Source of the DNA: Altererythrobacter sp. KTW20L
GTDB lineage: Bacteria > Pseudomonadota > Alphaproteobacteria > Sphingomonadales > Sphingomonadaceae
Direction of reading: 5' to 3'
Assembly (NCBI RefSeq): GCF_023501975.1
Contig: NZ_JAMFLH010000012.1
Span: 62,001-126,000, forward strand
DNA length: 64,000 bases
Under the pieces are notes generated by a model that saw nothing but the letters and a program-made list of their open reading frames with translations, ran no database searches and was not told the origin of the DNA. Shown here piece by piece: positions 21,658-33,077 of this stretch. Made by a program: the position numbers and the translations under genes. Within the stretch, counting starts at the first letter, position 1, and every line of letters begins with the position of its first letter.

Positions 21658-22944
21658 CTAGCGCTTGCCCACGGGCAAGTAATCGCGCTGGGTCGGCCCG
21701 GTGTAGAGCTGGCGCGGGCGGCCGATCTTCTGGCCGGGATCCGAGATCATCTCGTTCCACTGTGCCACCCAACCCACCGTGCGCGCCAGGGCGAACAGGG
21801 CGGTGAACATGGTGGTCGGGAAGCCGATGGCCGACAGGATGATGCCTGAATAGAAATCGACGTTGGGGAACAGCTTCTTCTCGGCGAAATAGTCGTCCGA
21901 CAGGGCCAGTTCCTCCAGCCGCAGCGCGGTCTCGAACACCGGATCGCTGACCTTCAGCGCGTCGAACACTTCGCGCACGGTCTTCTGCATCACCGTGGCC
22001 CGCGGATCGTAGTTCTTGTACACGCGGTGGCCGAAACCCATCAGGCGGAACGGGTCATTCTTGTCCTTGGCGCGCTCGATATAGTGCGGGATGCGGTCGG
22101 GCGTGCCGATCTCCTGCAGCATGTTTAGCGCCGCTTCGTTGGCGCCACCGTGGGCCGGACCCCACAGGCAGGCAATGCCCGCCGCGATGCAGGCAAACGG
22201 ATTTGCACCCGAGGACCCTGCAAGACGCACGGTGCTGGTCGAGGCATTCTGTTCGTGGTCGGCGTGGAGGATGAAAATCCGGTCCATCGCCTTTTCCACT
22301 GCCGGGATCACCTCGTAAGGCTCGGCCGGGACGCCGAAGGTCATCTTGAGGAAATTGCCGGTGTAGCTCAGCGAGTTATCGGGATAGATGAAGGGCTGGC
22401 CGACCGAATACTTATAGGCCATGGCCGCGATCGTCGGCATCTTGGCGATCAACCTGTGGCTGGCGATCTTGCGCTGGACCGGATCGGAAATGTCGGTGCT
22501 GTCATGGTAGAAGGCCGACAGCGCGCCAACCACGCCGCACATGATCGCCATCGGGTGCGCATCGCGCCGGAAACCGCGATAGAACTGGGCCAGCTGCTCG
22601 TGCAGCATGGTATGGCGGGTGATCGTGGTCTCGAAATTCTCGAGCGTGGCGGCATCGGGCAGTTCGCCGTTCAGCAGCAGGTAGGCTGTTTCCATAAAGC
22701 TGGAATGCTCGGCCAGCTGGCCGATGGGATAGCCACGGTGCAGCAGCACGCCTTCCTCGCCATCGATGAAGGTAAGCGCGCTCTCGCAGCTGGCAGTGGA
22801 AGTGAAGCCCGGATCATAGGTGAACATGCCCGTCTGGGCATAGAGCTTGCGGATATCCACCACGTCAGGCCCGGTGGTTCCCGCCATGACGGGGAATCCG
22901 TGATCCTGGCCGCCGACGGTCAGCTGCGCTTTCTTGTCCGTCAA
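21658..22944 (-). CDS. gltA: Citrate synthase
   Basis: Condenses oxaloacetate and acetyl-CoA at the entry to the TCA cycle. 428 residues, the size of the hexameric type II enzyme. Conserved regions: [20 protein letters not shown] early, [20 protein letters not shown] (first catalytic His region), [13 protein letters not shown], and [15 protein letters not shown] with the second catalytic His. The C-terminal motif around RPRQLYTGP is present. The start is the minus-strand ATG at 22944; gltX ends upstream on the same strand. Confidence 0.98.
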   Translation of the reverse strand: MTDKKAQLTVGGQDHGFPVMAGTTGPDVVDIRKLYAQTGMFTYDPGFTSTASCESALTFIDGEEGVLLHRGYPIGQLAEHSSFMETAYLLLNGELPDAATLENFETTITRHTMLHEQLAQFYRGFRRDAHPMAIMCGVVGALSAFYHDSTDISDPVQRKIASHRLIAKMPTIAAMAYKYSVGQPFIYPDNSLSYTGNFLKMTFGVPAEPYEVIPAVEKAMDRIFILHADHEQNASTSTVRLAGSSGANPFACIAAGIACLWGPAHGGANEAALNMLQEIGTPDRIPHYIERAKDKNDPFRLMGFGHRVYKNYDPRATVMQKTVREVFDALKVSDPVFETALRLEELALSDDYFAEKKLFPNVDFYSGIILSAIGFPTTMFTALFALARTVGWVAQWNEMISDPGQKIGRPRQLYTGPTQRDYLPVGKR

Positions 22945-22989
22945 ATCCTGTCTCCTAAATAAGCAATCGTGCGCGAAATCCTGTTCCGG

Positions 22990-24423
22990 TCAGTCCGCTG
23001 CCTGCGCGTCGATACGCGCCAGGCTTTCCACGCGGCCGAGAAGGGCCAGAACATCGAAAATCCCCGGTGAGGTGGTCTGCCCCGTCAATGCTGCGCGAAG
23101 CGGCTGTGCCAGCTTCCCCAAGCCGAGCCCGAGCCCCTCTGCATAGGCTTTCAGATTGGCCTCCAGCGCGGGGATTGTCCAGTCCGATTCATCCCGCAGG
23201 CGGGCGCTAATGGTTGCCAGACGGGCCCGTGCATCGCCATCGAGCAGGGCGGCGGCTTCGGGGGTCAGATCGAGCGGGCGCTGGCGGAACAGGAAGGTGG
23301 CGCCATCGGCCAGCTCGTTCATGTCACGCGCACGGGTCTTGAGTACGGGCATGGCCTGGGTCAGCAGGGCAACGTCCGCGCTTGGACCGATGCGCCGGGC
23401 GGCAATTTCCGCCAACCGCGCATCGTCCGCCGCGCGGATGTAGTGGCCGTTCATGTTGAGCAGCTTCTTCATGTCGAAGCGGCTTGGCCCCTTGTTGACA
23501 TTGGCGATGTCGAACAGTGCGACCGCCTCGTCCCGGGTGAATTCTTCCTTGTCGCCGTGGCCCCAGCCAAGGCGCAGCAGGTAGTTGAACAGGGCTTCGG
23601 GCAGGATGCCCAGCTCGTCCCGATAGGCGTCCACGCCCAGCGCGCCGTGCCGCTTCGACAGCTTGGCGCCATCGTTGCCGTGGATCAGCGGGACGTGGGC
23701 ATAGACCGGCTCCGGCCAGCCCATGCCGCGAATGATGACGAGCTGGCGGAAGGCGTTGTTGAGGTGGTCGTCGCCGCGGATCACATGGGTTACGCCCATG
23801 TCGTAATCGTCCACCACCACGGCCAGCATGTAGGTCGGCGTGCCGTCGGACCGCAGCAGGATGAAATCGTCGAGTTCGGCATTGCTGACTGTGACATCGC
23901 CCTGCACCTGGTCGGCGATCATGGTCTGGCCGGCCTTGGGGGACTTGATCCGCACGACATAGGGCTGGTCGGCGGGCCAGGTATCCGGTCCGGCATCGCG
24001 CCATTCGCTGTCGATGCGGAAGGGCTTGCGCTCGGCCTGGGCCTTTTCGCGGCGGGCGGCGAGTTCTTCCTGCGTTAGGTAGCAGCGGTAGGCGTGGCCG
24101 CTTTCCAGCAGGGCATAGGCCACTTCGGCATGGCGTGGGGTGCGCGCGGCCTGGAATACGGGCTCCTCGTCGCCGCCCAGGCCCAGCCAGTCGAGCCCGT
24201 CGAAGATCGCGGCAATGGCTGGTTCGGTGGAGCGGGCGCGGTCGGTATCTTCGATGCGGAGCAGGTACTTGCCGCCATTGTGGCGGGCATAGAGCCAGTT
24301 GAACAGCGCTGTGCGCGCGCCGCCAATGTGCAGGTAGCCGGTCGGCGACGGGGCGAAGCGCGTGACGACCTGACCGGCGCTCGGGCCTGCAATGCCAGGT
24401 GCTGATCCGCTGCGGCTTGCCAT
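22990..24423 (-). CDS. gltX: Glutamate--tRNA ligase
   Basis: Charges tRNA-Glu. 477 residues when started at the ATG at 24423 ([10 protein letters not shown]), which places the class I signature [16 protein letters not shown] near residue 20. The frame stays open further upstream (to 24819), but that stretch overlaps comEC on the other strand and does not look like GltX. The KMSKS-type motif is KLSKRHGA. The discriminating-type tRNA-binding C-terminal domain is present. Likely co-transcribed with gltA, with 45 bases between them. Confidence 0.96.
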   Translation of the reverse strand: MASRSGSAPGIAGPSAGQVVTRFAPSPTGYLHIGGARTALFNWLYARHNGGKYLLRIEDTDRARSTEPAIAAIFDGLDWLGLGGDEEPVFQAARTPRHAEVAYALLESGHAYRCYLTQEELAARREKAQAERKPFRIDSEWRDAGPDTWPADQPYVVRIKSPKAGQTMIADQVQGDVTVSNAELDDFILLRSDGTPTYMLAVVVDDYDMGVTHVIRGDDHLNNAFRQLVIIRGMGWPEPVYAHVPLIHGNDGAKLSKRHGALGVDAYRDELGILPEALFNYLLRLGWGHGDKEEFTRDEAVALFDIANVNKGPSRFDMKKLLNMNGHYIRAADDARLAEIAARRIGPSADVALLTQAMPVLKTRARDMNELADGATFLFRQRPLDLTPEAAALLDGDARARLATISARLRDESDWTIPALEANLKAYAEGLGLGLGKLAQPLRAALTGQTTSPGIFDVLALLGRVESLARIDAQAAD

Positions 24424-24451
24424 GGGTCTGAAATTCCTGTCCTGTCCACTT

Positions 24452-26632
24452 ATGGCAACACGCCTGACGCCATTGGTCCCGCTGGGGGAGGAGACCGGTG
24501 ATGCTGCACTGCGGCAATCGCCTTGGCGAAAGCGCGCCTCTTTGTCCAGCATGGCGGACGCGGCAGAACGATTTCTCGAGCAGGCCGGGTTTGATCGCGG
24601 ACCATGGCTGGTGGTGGCGCTGGTTGCAGGAATTGCAGCATGGTTCGTGCTCGCCGATCCGATCTGGTGGGTAACAGCACTGGCAGGCGCACTGTTCGTG
24701 GGCCTGGGTGCGGTGGCGCTGTGGAAAGGGCGGGATGATCGCGGGCGGTTGATGGTCGCTTGCCTGTCACTGGCATTCGTCTTTGCCGCCGGGGTGGGCG
24801 TGATCTGGGCGAGATCCACCCTCGTGGGTGTGCCAGGGATCGAACGTCCATTTTACGGAGAGTTCGACGCGCGAATACTGGACCGCATCGAACAGCCAGC
24901 CGAAGCTCGAACCCGCCTGGTGCTGGCGATGCGCCACCCAGAAACGGGAGAGGCGATGCGGGTGCGTGTCAACCTGCCGATTGAGTCGGATGACCAGGAG
25001 TTCTCCACCGGAGCGGTGATCCGCCTGTCCGCCCGATTGATGCCCCCTGCGCCGCCCATGCTGCCGGGCAGCTACAACTTCGCCCGCACGGCCTGGTTCA
25101 ACGGGCTGGCTGCAACAGGATCGGTGACAGACCAACCGGTCCTTATCCAGCCGAGTGAGGGCGAGCCGTTGCTGGCAGAGGCCCAGCGGCGGCTTTCGGC
25201 CCATGTGCGCAGCCAGGTTCAAGGGGCGGGCGGCTCGATCGCGGCAACACTGGCCAGCGGCGATCGCGGCGCAATCAGCGCAGCGGACGAGGACGCGATG
25301 CGTGATTCGGGATTGACCCACCTGCTGTCGATCAGCGGACTGCATGTCAGCGCGCTGATCGGCGCGACTTACCTGCTGACCTTGCGCCTGCTGGCTTTTT
25401 GGCCCTGGCTAGTCCTGCGGGTCCGCCTGCCGTTGCTCGCGGCGGTGATGGGTGCGGCGGCCGGGATCGGCTACACACTTTTGACGGGGGCCGAGGTGCC
25501 CACCGTACGTAGTTGTCTGGCCGCCCTGCTGGTGCTGGGCGCATTGGCCATGGGACGCGAGCCGCTGTCCCTGCGGATGGTGGCAGTGGCAGCCGTAGCA
25601 GTCTTGCTCCTGTGGCCCGAATCGCTGGCCGGGCCGAGCTTCCAGATGAGCTTTTCAGCAGTCATTGCCATCATCGCCCTGAGCGGGGCCGAACCTGTCC
25701 GACGGTTCCTTGCTCCGCGCGAGGAGAGCTTGCTGCACCGCTACGGGCGGCGCACTCTGGTGCTATTGCTGACAGGCTTCGTGATCGAAATGGCCCTGAT
25801 GCCAACCGTGTTGTACCATTTCCATCGCGGCGGGTTCTATGGCGCCCTGGCCAATGTCGTGGGAATTCCACTGGTTACATTCATATCGATGCCGCTGATC
25901 GCGATCAGCCTGTTTCTCGACATCGTGGGCCTTGGGGGGCCAACCTGGTGGCTGGCCGGCAAGTCACTCGACCTGTTGCTCTGGATCGCCCACTTCACCG
26001 CCAGCCAGCCGGGCGCGGTGAAGCTCATGCCGCAGATGGGGCAGGGGACCTATGCGCTGTTCCTGTTCGGCGGACTCTGGCTGGCGTTGTGGAAGGGGCG
26101 CTCGCGGCTACTGGGTTTCGTCCCGGTTGCGCTGGGTTGTTTCCTGCTTGCCGCAACACCAGTGCCCGACATCCTAATTTCGAGCGACGGCCGCCATGTT
26201 GGCGTAACCGGGGAGGCCCCAGGCTTGCTGGTCCTGCGCGAGAGCCGCAGCAGTTATGTGACCGACAATCTGATGGAACTGGCCGGGGTGACAGGAGAGC
26301 AAGTCTCGCTGCAAAACTGGCCGGGTGCCGTCTGCAACCCCGATTTCTGCGTGCTGACACTCTACCGTGGAGGGCGTGACTGGCACGTGTTGATGAGCAG
26401 GAGCCGCGCCCTGGTGGCCGAGCGCGATCTGGCTGCCGCCTGCGAGCGGGTCGATATCGTGGTGTCCGAACGCTGGCTGCCGCAATCATGCCGACCCCGC
26501 TGGCTGAAGGCTGACCGGCGATACCTGGAGGAAAGCGGGGGTTTGGCTATCGTGCTGGATGGCCAAAGAATCGACAGCGTGGCCCATGAGCAGGGTAAAC
26601 ATGGCTGGTGGCGCGGGCGGGCGGGAGACTGA
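24452..26632 (+). CDS. comEC: ComEC/Rec2-family DNA uptake channel
   Basis: Inner-membrane protein that forms the channel for single-stranded DNA during natural transformation. About 726 residues from the ATG at 24452; ATG at 24551 would remove 33 residues and is the alternative. Transmembrane segments begin near [14 protein letters not shown]. The competence domain signature is visible ([45 protein letters not shown]). The C-terminal 180 residues end in a short soluble domain that lacks metallo-beta-lactamase metal motifs. Divergent from gltX and convergent with lexA. Whether the organism is competent cannot be told from this gene alone. Confidence 0.9.
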   Translation: MATRLTPLVPLGEETGDAALRQSPWRKRASLSSMADAAERFLEQAGFDRGPWLVVALVAGIAAWFVLADPIWWVTALAGALFVGLGAVALWKGRDDRGRLMVACLSLAFVFAAGVGVIWARSTLVGVPGIERPFYGEFDARILDRIEQPAEARTRLVLAMRHPETGEAMRVRVNLPIESDDQEFSTGAVIRLSARLMPPAPPMLPGSYNFARTAWFNGLAATGSVTDQPVLIQPSEGEPLLAEAQRRLSAHVRSQVQGAGGSIAATLASGDRGAISAADEDAMRDSGLTHLLSISGLHVSALIGATYLLTLRLLAFWPWLVLRVRLPLLAAVMGAAAGIGYTLLTGAEVPTVRSCLAALLVLGALAMGREPLSLRMVAVAAVAVLLLWPESLAGPSFQMSFSAVIAIIALSGAEPVRRFLAPREESLLHRYGRRTLVLLLTGFVIEMALMPTVLYHFHRGGFYGALANVVGIPLVTFISMPLIAISLFLDIVGLGGPTWWLAGKSLDLLLWIAHFTASQPGAVKLMPQMGQGTYALFLFGGLWLALWKGRSRLLGFVPVALGCFLLAATPVPDILISSDGRHVGVTGEAPGLLVLRESRSSYVTDNLMELAGVTGEQVSLQNWPGAVCNPDFCVLTLYRGGRDWHVLMSRSRALVAERDLAAACERVDIVVSERWLPQSCRPRWLKADRRYLEESGGLAIVLDGQRIDSVAHEQGKHGWWRGRAGD

Positions 26633-26655
26633 TCCACCCGCCCGCGCAAACCGGA

Positions 26656-27342
26656 TCAGTGGTAGCGGCGCAGCAGCCCGGCAAGCTTGCCTTGCACCAC
26701 GACATCGCTTTCATCGTAGATCTGCGGATCATAAGCGCCGTTGGCCGGATCGAGGCGGATCTTGCCGTGTTCGTGCCGCAGGTACTTCAGAGTCGCTTCC
26801 TCGTTGCGGATCAGGGCGACCACGATCTCGCCGTCTCGGGCGGTATCGGTCTTCTTCACCAGGGCATAGTCGCCATCGAGGATACCGGCCTCGAGCATCG
26901 AATCGCCTGAAACTTCCAGCGCATAATGTTCGCCCGAGCCGAGCAGTGCGGCAGGAACGGGCATGGACTGGTGGCCTTCGAAAGCCTCGATCGGGGCACC
27001 GGCGGCAATGCGGCCGTGAAGCGGCACGTCGATTATGTCATTCGCAGGAGCAGGCACGGCGCGGGGCGGGGTGACCACGCCGCCGACCGCGTCATTGGCC
27101 GGGGCCGCCGCGCGTGATGCCGAAACGTCGTCAGGCTGTTTGAGCACTTCGAGGGCGCGGGCGCGATTGGCCAGGCGGCGGATGAAGCCGCGTTCTTCCA
27201 GCGCGGAAATCAGCCGGTGGACACCGGACTTGGACTTGAGATCAAGCGCATCCTTCATCTCCTCGAACGAGGGCGAGATGCCGCTTTCTTCCAGCCGACG
27301 ATCGATGAACACCAGCAATTCGCGCTGTTTGGCGGTAAGCAT
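26656..27342 (-). CDS. lexA: LexA repressor
   Basis: SOS-response repressor, 228 residues. The N-terminal winged helix ([17 protein letters not shown]) is followed by a linker of about 55 residues, longer than in E. coli, and the S24 peptidase domain. The self-cleavage site is Ala-Gly in [12 protein letters not shown]; the catalytic Ser is in SGDSMLEAG and the Lys in KKTDTA...EEATLK. The gene has a consensus alphaproteobacterial SOS box 37 bases upstream of its start, implying autoregulation. Confidence 0.96.
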   Translation of the reverse strand: MLTAKQRELLVFIDRRLEESGISPSFEEMKDALDLKSKSGVHRLISALEERGFIRRLANRARALEVLKQPDDVSASRAAAPANDAVGGVVTPPRAVPAPANDIIDVPLHGRIAAGAPIEAFEGHQSMPVPAALLGSGEHYALEVSGDSMLEAGILDGDYALVKKTDTARDGEIVVALIRNEEATLKYLRHEHGKIRLDPANGAYDPQIYDESDVVVQGKLAGLLRRYH

Positions 27343-27379
27343 GGGTATGTTCCCCTAATTGTCTTCCGTTCCAATACGG

Positions 27380-27394
27380 GAACGAACAAAGAAC
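27380..27394 (-). promoter_or_regulatory. Alphaproteobacterial SOS box (LexA operator)
   Basis: GAAC, seven bases, GAAC on the plus strand, which on the minus strand reads GTTC-N7-GTTC, the known LexA-binding site of alphaproteobacteria. It sits 37 bases upstream of the lexA start and downstream of moeA, consistent with lexA autoregulation. Confidence 0.9.
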
Positions 27395-27418
27395 AATTAT
27401 GAAACAGATTCGTTTAAG

Positions 27419-28624
27419 TCAAGCGATACCGCCATTTCGGAGCAGATAGACCGGCAGGAGGTCGCCCTTCCTGGCAGCCGGGGCACCGATCTCGCGGCGG
27501 ATCAGTGCGTCGGCACCCGACAAGGCGACCTGTGCGCTGGAATCCTGCTGGCTGACCGGGCGTGCACCGTCATCTGCCAGCACCGCGCGGACGAATTCCG
27601 TGCGACCGCCGACTTCGGGCAATTCGCCCGCCAGTGGCAGGGTGATCGCGCGGGGCAGGGGGCGGGCCGCACCTGCCAGCGCACGCAGCAGCGGCAGGGC
27701 AAAGAGGAAAGCGGTGACGTGGCTCGACACCGGATTGCCGGGCAGGCCGAGCACGGTCGTCGCGCCCTTGCGCGCCACCATCAGCGGCTTGCCGGGCTTC
27801 ATGGCGATGCGCCAGAAATCAAGGTCCGCGCCCCATGCCTCCAGCGCCGGGCGCATCAGGTCGTGGTCGCCGACCGATGCCCCGCCGCTGGTGATGATGA
27901 CATCGGCATCGGAGAGCGATTCGAAGGCGGCGACCAACGCCTCCAGCTCGTCCCCAATCGGACCGGCCCGGCGCACATCTGCGGCAAAAGGTACGGCCAT
28001 TGCGGCGAGCATTGCGCCGTTGCTGGCGGGAATCTGGTGGGGCAGGACATTTACCGGGTCTGCCGCCAGTTCATCGCCGCTGTCGATCACGCCTACCCGG
28101 GGCATCCGCCCGAACAGGGCAGAGCCGTGCCCCCCGGATATGGCCAGCGCGATACGTGCCGGGTCCATCGCCACGCCCTTTGCCAGCAGGATGTCTCCGC
28201 TCGAGAAATCGAACCCGGCACGGCGGATATGGCGGGGGGTGGGGCCGTCATCGCGGGCCATTTCCAGCCGGTTGCCTTCGCGCCTCACATTCTCTTGTAG
28301 GAGGACTGTGCAGGATTCCGGCGGCATGTGCGCGCCGGTGGAAATGCGGATGGCCTGGCCCGGCGCAAGGTTACCGGTAAAGGGATGGCCCGCCGCGCTC
28401 TCACCAACAACTTGCCACGGCCCAACACTATCGTCGGCCAGCATGGCATAACCATCCATCGCCGAAAGATCGGCGGCAGGCTGGGTGCGGCGGGCGGCAA
28501 GGTCCTGCGCCAGATAGCGCCTGCTGGCCGTGGCGACCGGCAGTTCCTCGGGCGGGAGCGGCACGACACCGGACAGCAGCCGCGCCTGGGCCTCGTCGAG
28601 CGGGATTGGCTGCGGCAGGCTCAT
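27419..28624 (-). CDS. moeA: Molybdopterin molybdotransferase
   Basis: Inserts molybdate into molybdopterin, 401 residues. The N-terminal SVDGYAM-type motif reads SAMDGYAM ([11 protein letters not shown]), then TGAHMP, the substrate-binding region GVIDSGDEL, and [11 protein letters not shown], followed by the catalytic MKPGKPLM and GLPGNPVSS. The C-terminal SH3-like domain is intact. It overlaps the moaC stop by 4 bases. It is the most distal gene of the block from ppiD before lexA. Confidence 0.96.
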   Translation of the reverse strand: MSLPQPIPLDEAQARLLSGVVPLPPEELPVATASRRYLAQDLAARRTQPAADLSAMDGYAMLADDSVGPWQVVGESAAGHPFTGNLAPGQAIRISTGAHMPPESCTVLLQENVRREGNRLEMARDDGPTPRHIRRAGFDFSSGDILLAKGVAMDPARIALAISGGHGSALFGRMPRVGVIDSGDELAADPVNVLPHQIPASNGAMLAAMAVPFAADVRRAGPIGDELEALVAAFESLSDADVIITSGGASVGDHDLMRPALEAWGADLDFWRIAMKPGKPLMVARKGATTVLGLPGNPVSSHVTAFLFALPLLRALAGAARPLPRAITLPLAGELPEVGGRTEFVRAVLADDGARPVSQQDSSAQVALSGADALIRREIGAPAARKGDLLPVYLLRNGGIA

Positions 28625-29091
28625 TCCGCGCGCCAGTCCCCGCTCTTGCCGCCGGTCTTTTCGAGCAGGCGGACCTGTTCGATGACCATGCCCTTTTCCA
28701 GCGCCTTGGCCATGTCATAGACGGTGAGCAGCGCCATCGAGGCAGCGACAAGGGCTTCCATTTCCACCCCGGTCTTGCCCGATAGGGCGGCGCGGGCGGT
28801 CACGGCTATGCCATGGTCCTCGAATGCAAAGTCCACGCTCACCGTGTCGAGCGCCAGCGGATGGCACAGCGGGATGAGGTCGCCGGTTTTCTTGGCGGCC
28901 ATGATCCCGGCGATGCGGGCGGCGGCCAGGACATCGCCCTTGGGGCCGGAACCGTCGCGCACGGCGGCAAGTGTGTCAGGTGCCATGCGGATGAAGCCTG
29001 CGGCCGTGGCGCTGCGCCGGGTGGCGTTCTTGCCGCCGACATCGACCATGCGGGCGGCGCCGTGTTCATCGAGATGTGTCAGTTTGCTCAT
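28621..29091 (-). CDS. moaC: Cyclic pyranopterin monophosphate synthase
   Basis: Second step of molybdenum cofactor synthesis (with MoaA). 156 residues from the ATG at 29091. Conserved motifs [23 protein letters not shown]-type ([12 protein letters not shown]) and [11 protein letters not shown] are present, with the catalytic Lys/His. A longer frame to 29178 overlaps the trpC 3' end and is not needed. moaA is not in this window. Confidence 0.96.
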   Translation of the reverse strand: MSKLTHLDEHGAARMVDVGGKNATRRSATAAGFIRMAPDTLAAVRDGSGPKGDVLAAARIAGIMAAKKTGDLIPLCHPLALDTVSVDFAFEDHGIAVTARAALSGKTGVEMEALVAASMALLTVYDMAKALEKGMVIEQVRLLEKTGGKSGDWRAE

Positions 29092-29140
29092 GCCCCGCCC
29101 ATGCCAGAACGGCGGGCGATTGGACAGACTGTGCGGGCGA

Positions 29141-29929
29141 TCAGCCCTGGAGAAGCTTCCGCGTGGCCTCGGCGACATCGTCCTGCCGCATCAGGCTTTC
29201 GCCCACCAGGAAGGTGCGCACGCCTGCTTCCGCCAGCACGAGGCAGTCGGTATGGCTGTTGATCCCGCTTTCGCCCACCAGCAGGGTGCCTTCGGGCGCG
29301 AGCGGGGCGAGGCGGGTGGTCGTGCCCAGGTCGGTGACGAATGTGCGCAGGTCGCGGTTGTTGACCCCGATGAGGCGGGACTTGAGGCGCGCCGCGCGCT
29401 CCATCTCGGCCTCGTCGTGGACTTCGACCAGCACGTCCATCCCGCGCTCCAGCGCTGCCGCCTCGATCTCGGCCATTTCGCTGTCCTGCAGCGCGGCGAC
29501 AATGATGAGGATGGCATCGGCCCCGATGGCGCGAGCTTCGGCCACCTGCCATGGATCGACCATGAAATCCTTGCGCAGAACCGGCAGGTCGCAGGCGGCG
29601 CGGGCATCCATCAGGTAGTCCTCGTGTCCCTGGAAATAGGGCGCATCGGTGAGGACCGACAGGCAGGCGGCGCCGCCTTGCTGGTATGCCAGGGCATGTT
29701 CGGCGGGGCGGAAATCCGGGCGGATCAGGCCCTTGGAAGGACTGGCCTTCTTGATTTCGGCGATGAGGGCAAATCCGCTGGCTGCCCTGGCACGCAGGGC
29801 CGCCTCGAACCCGCGCGGGGCGGTTTGCGTGGCGGCGGCGCGATCGAGATCGTCCAGCGTGGCAAGGGCCTTGCGGTCCGCCACTTCGAGGCGCTTGGTG
29901 GCGCAGATTTCGATCAGCTTGTTGCTCAT
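29141..29929 (-). CDS. trpC: Indole-3-glycerol-phosphate synthase
   Basis: Forms the indole ring in tryptophan synthesis, 262 residues in a beta/alpha barrel. The first catalytic Lys is in [11 protein letters not shown], the second in [19 protein letters not shown] and [11 protein letters not shown] are the later motifs. The start is the ATG at 29929, overlapping the trpD stop by 4 bases. moaC starts about 50 bases after its stop on the same strand. Confidence 0.97.
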   Translation of the reverse strand: MSNKLIEICATKRLEVADRKALATLDDLDRAAATQTAPRGFEAALRARAASGFALIAEIKKASPSKGLIRPDFRPAEHALAYQQGGAACLSVLTDAPYFQGHEDYLMDARAACDLPVLRKDFMVDPWQVAEARAIGADAILIIVAALQDSEMAEIEAAALERGMDVLVEVHDEAEMERAARLKSRLIGVNNRDLRTFVTDLGTTTRLAPLAPEGTLLVGESGINSHTDCLVLAEAGVRTFLVGESLMRQDDVAEATRKLLQG

Positions 29930-30891
29930 TTCGTGGCTGTCACCCAGCAATCGAGCAGGGCTTTGGCCAGGCCCTTGTCGATCGCTTCGGCCGCTTCCTC
30001 GGCACCTTCGGCCCAGTTGGTCGCCTCGCCCGCCACGATCAGCGCGCCTGCTGCATTGAGCAGCACGGCATCGCGATAGGCACCGCGCTCACCATCGAGC
30101 AGGCGGCGGAGCGCTGCGGCGTTGAAAGCGGGATCGCCGCCGCGGATCGCTTCCAGCGGATGGCGTTGCAGGCCGGCATCCTCGGGCGAAACCTCCTCGC
30201 CGATACCGTCGAGCCCGATGGTCGCCACCCGCGACGGACCGGCGATGGACAGCTCGTCCAGCCCTTCCATGCCCGCCACGATCATCACCCGCTCCATGCC
30301 CAGCAGCTTCATCGCATCGCGGTAGATCGGCACATAGTCCGGGCTGGCGATGCCGATGAGTTGGCGGTTCACCCCGGCGGGGTTTGCAATGGGGCCCAGC
30401 AGGTTGAAGATCGTGCGGCGACCGATGGCCCGGCGGATCGGCATGACCCATTTGAGTGCGGGATGATGCGCCTGGGCAAACAGGAAGGCGATGCCGAGGT
30501 CGGGCAGGGTCTGTTCGGCCAGCTCTCCCGCCTTCACCAGGTCGAGGCCGAGTGCTTCGAGCGTATCGGCCGCACCGGCCTTGGAACTCGCAGCGCGGTT
30601 GCCGTGCTTGGCCACAGGCACCCCGCAGGCCGCCACGACCAGCGCCACGGCGGTGGAGATGTTGAGGCTGTGCTGCCCGTCTCCGCCAGTGCCGCAGACG
30701 TCGATGGCATTGGGAGGCGCGGCAATGCGGATCATCCGTTCGCGCATGGCCTTGGCCGCCCCGGCGATTTCCTGCGCGGTCTCGCCGCGTTCCGTCAGCG
30801 TAATCAACAGGTCGCGGATTTCGTCTTCCGCCATGCCGCCATCCAGCATGCGAGCGAACAGCGCCTCGGCTTCGGAAAACGACAGGCTCAT
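29926..30891 (-). CDS. trpD: Anthranilate phosphoribosyltransferase
   Basis: Transfers phosphoribosyl to anthranilate, 321 residues from the ATG at 30891. Motifs: [46 protein letters not shown] and [14 protein letters not shown]. The frame extends to 31341 but that part lies inside trpG. The start overlaps the trpG stop by 4 bases. Confidence 0.97.
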   Translation of the reverse strand: MSLSFSEAEALFARMLDGGMAEDEIRDLLITLTERGETAQEIAGAAKAMRERMIRIAAPPNAIDVCGTGGDGQHSLNISTAVALVVAACGVPVAKHGNRAASSKAGAADTLEALGLDLVKAGELAEQTLPDLGIAFLFAQAHHPALKWVMPIRRAIGRRTIFNLLGPIANPAGVNRQLIGIASPDYVPIYRDAMKLLGMERVMIVAGMEGLDELSIAGPSRVATIGLDGIGEEVSPEDAGLQRHPLEAIRGGDPAFNAAALRRLLDGERGAYRDAVLLNAAGALIVAGEATNWAEGAEEAAEAIDKGLAKALLDCWVTATK

Positions 30892-31514
30892 GCCACAGCC
30901 CTTTCGGGCACCTTCGTCTCGATCCCGCAGATCTTGAGGAAGTTCGCCAGCAGGGCGTGGCCGTGTTCGGTGGCGATGCTTTCCGGATGGAACTGCACGC
31001 CGTGGATAGGCAGGTCGCGGTGGCGGAAGCCCATCACGGCGGTGCCATCGAGGCCCGGTGTCTCGCTGCTGGCGTTGACCACCAGGCAATAGGGAATCTG
31101 TTCCACGATCAGTGAGTGATAGCGGGTTGCGGTATAGGGCGAGGGCAGGCCGGCAAACACGCCGGTGCCATCGTGATCGACCGGTGAAGTCTTGCCGTGC
31201 ATCAGTCCGCCGCGCACGACCTTGCCGCCGAAATGCTGGCCGATCGACTGGTGGCCTAGGCACACGCCGAGCAAGGGCATTTTCGCTTCCGCGCAGGCGG
31301 CCACCAGATCGAGGCAGATGCCCGCATCGTTGGGCGTGCAAGGTCCGGGCGAAAGCAACACGCCCGCAGGCTGCATGGCCATTGCCTCGGCCACGGTGAG
31401 GGCATCGTTGCGCACCACTTTCACCTCGGCCCCCAGTTCCATCACGTAATGGACCAGGTTGAAAGTGAAGCTGTCATAGTTGTCGATGACAAGGATGAAG
31501 GGTTGGGCGATCAT
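30888..31514 (-). CDS. trpG: Anthranilate synthase component II (glutamine amidotransferase)
   Basis: Glutaminase subunit that supplies ammonia to TrpE. The N-terminus is [26 protein letters not shown], the catalytic Cys in [11 protein letters not shown], and the His/Glu pair near [14 protein letters not shown] are all in place. Two starts are possible: ATG at 31514, or GTG at 31526, which overlaps the trpE stop. About 208 residues. Confidence 0.96.
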   Translation of the reverse strand: MIAQPFILVIDNYDSFTFNLVHYVMELGAEVKVVRNDALTVAEAMAMQPAGVLLSPGPCTPNDAGICLDLVAACAEAKMPLLGVCLGHQSIGQHFGGKVVRGGLMHGKTSPVDHDGTGVFAGLPSPYTATRYHSLIVEQIPYCLVVNASSETPGLDGTAVMGFRHRDLPIHGVQFHPESIATEHGHALLANFLKICGIETKVPERAVA

Positions 31515-31522
31515 GGCGCTGC

Positions 31523-33067
31523 TCACTGGCCGAAACCGGCTTCACCCGCAACCCGCGCGGCTTCGCGGGCGGCGGCGACCAGGGCGCTGGCCTTGTGGCG
31601 GCATTCGGCCGCTTCGTATTCCGGCACGGAATCAGCCACGATCCCGGCACCTGCCTGGACGTGCATGACCCCGTCCTTGACGACGGCGGTGCGCAAAACG
31701 ATGCAGCTATCAACCGAGCCATCGGGCGCGAAATAGCCGACGCCGCCGGCGTAAGGCCCGCGCGTTTCCGGTTCGAGTTCGGCAATCACTTCGCAGGCCC
31801 GCACCTTGGGCGCCCCGCTGACCGTGCCGGCCGGGAAGCCGGCGAACAGCGCGTCAATCGCATCCTTGCCGGCCGCCAGCTTGCCCACGACGTTACTGAC
31901 GATGTGCATCACGTGGCTGTAGCGTTCCACCGTGAAGCTGGCAGTGACGTTGACCGATCCGGCAGACGCCACGCGGCCGACATCGTTGCGGCCAAGGTCC
32001 AGCAGCATCAGGTGTTCTGCGCATTCCTTCGGATCATCGAGCAGGCTGCGCTCGTTCTCGCGGTCCTCTTCGTCCGTTTTGCCGCGAGGGCGGGTACCGG
32101 CGATGGGCCGGATCGTCACCTCGCGCTCCCCTTTGCCATCGGGACGGACGCGGACGAGAATCTCGGGGCTGGACCCCACCACGGCAAAGCCCGGAAGGTC
32201 GAGGAAATAGAGGAACGGCGAGGGGTTTACCCGCCGCAGCGCGCGGTAAAGATCGAACGGCGGTAGCGGGAAGGGGCAGGTGAAGCGCTGGGCCAGCACC
32301 ACCTGGAAAATGTCGCCTGCGGTTATGTAGTCTTTCGCCTTAAGCACCATGGCCTCGTAATCCGCCGGGTCCATCACGGCGTTGAGGTCCATTTCCGGCA
32401 AGTCGTTGGCGCGCTGCTGTGGCGGGACTGCATGGCCCAGCTTGCGCAAGGCCTCGTCGATCCGCTCGCCCGCGCGCTCGATCGCACGGTCGGCATCGCT
32501 GCCATCCGCCCACAGAGGCGCGATACAGAACAGGCTGTCAGTCAGGTTGTCGAACACCAGCACCAGGGTGGGGCGGGCGAACAGCATGTCGGGCAGGGCG
32601 AGTTCGCTCTGCGGGGCGCGCGGCAGCCTCTCGACAAGGCCGATGGTCTCATAACCGAAATAGCCGACCAGGCAGGCCAGAGCTGATGGCAGGGCCTTGG
32701 GCACGTCAATCCTGCAGGCTTCGGCCAGGTTGCGCAACTCTTCCAGGCTGTTGCCCGCCAGCGGCTCGAACGCATCGCGATCGTGCTGCCACTTGCGGTT
32801 GACCTCGCACGTAGCGCCGGTGGCGCGGAACATCAGGTCGGGATCGATCCCGAGCAGCGAATGGCGCCCGCGAACTTCGCCGCCTTCCACTGATTCGAGC
32901 AGGAAATCACCGCGTCCAGGCTCGATCAGCTTGAGTGCCGCACCGACCGGCGTTTCTGTGTCAGCCACCAGCTTGCGCCAGACAAGCGCGTGCCTGCCCG
33001 CGGCCAGGCTGGCGCGGGCTTCGGCGGCGTTCTCGGGCGCGGAAGCAAGGATTGCGACGACGGTCAG
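31523..33067 (-). CDS. trpE: Anthranilate synthase component I, probable CTG start
   Basis: Makes anthranilate from chorismate using ammonia from TrpG. The first ordinary start, GTG at 32968, would omit the conserved N-terminal segment [19 protein letters not shown] that matches other alphaproteobacterial TrpE. The frame is open upstream to about 33094 without ATG, GTG or TTG. A CTG at 33067 is preceded by AGGA with 8-base spacing (33079-33076), giving about 514 residues. Later motifs include [50 protein letters not shown] and ISNVVGKL. The gene starts beside the ppiD stop. Confidence 0.93.
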   Translation of the reverse strand: MTVVAILASAPENAAEARASLAAGRHALVWRKLVADTETPVGAALKLIEPGRGDFLLESVEGGEVRGRHSLLGIDPDLMFRATGATCEVNRKWQHDRDAFEPLAGNSLEELRNLAEACRIDVPKALPSALACLVGYFGYETIGLVERLPRAPQSELALPDMLFARPTLVLVFDNLTDSLFCIAPLWADGSDADRAIERAGERIDEALRKLGHAVPPQQRANDLPEMDLNAVMDPADYEAMVLKAKDYITAGDIFQVVLAQRFTCPFPLPPFDLYRALRRVNPSPFLYFLDLPGFAVVGSSPEILVRVRPDGKGEREVTIRPIAGTRPRGKTDEEDRENERSLLDDPKECAEHLMLLDLGRNDVGRVASAGSVNVTASFTVERYSHVMHIVSNVVGKLAAGKDAIDALFAGFPAGTVSGAPKVRACEVIAELEPETRGPYAGGVGYFAPDGSVDSCIVLRTAVVKDGVMHVQAGAGIVADSVPEYEAAECRHKASALVAAAREAARVAGEAGFGQ

Positions 33068-33077
33068 CGGACTGTTC

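Noticed and set aside
24424-24819. N-terminal extension of GltX
   Set aside because: Open frame, but without similarity to GltX and lying over comEC; the HIGH motif falls in place with the ATG at 24423.
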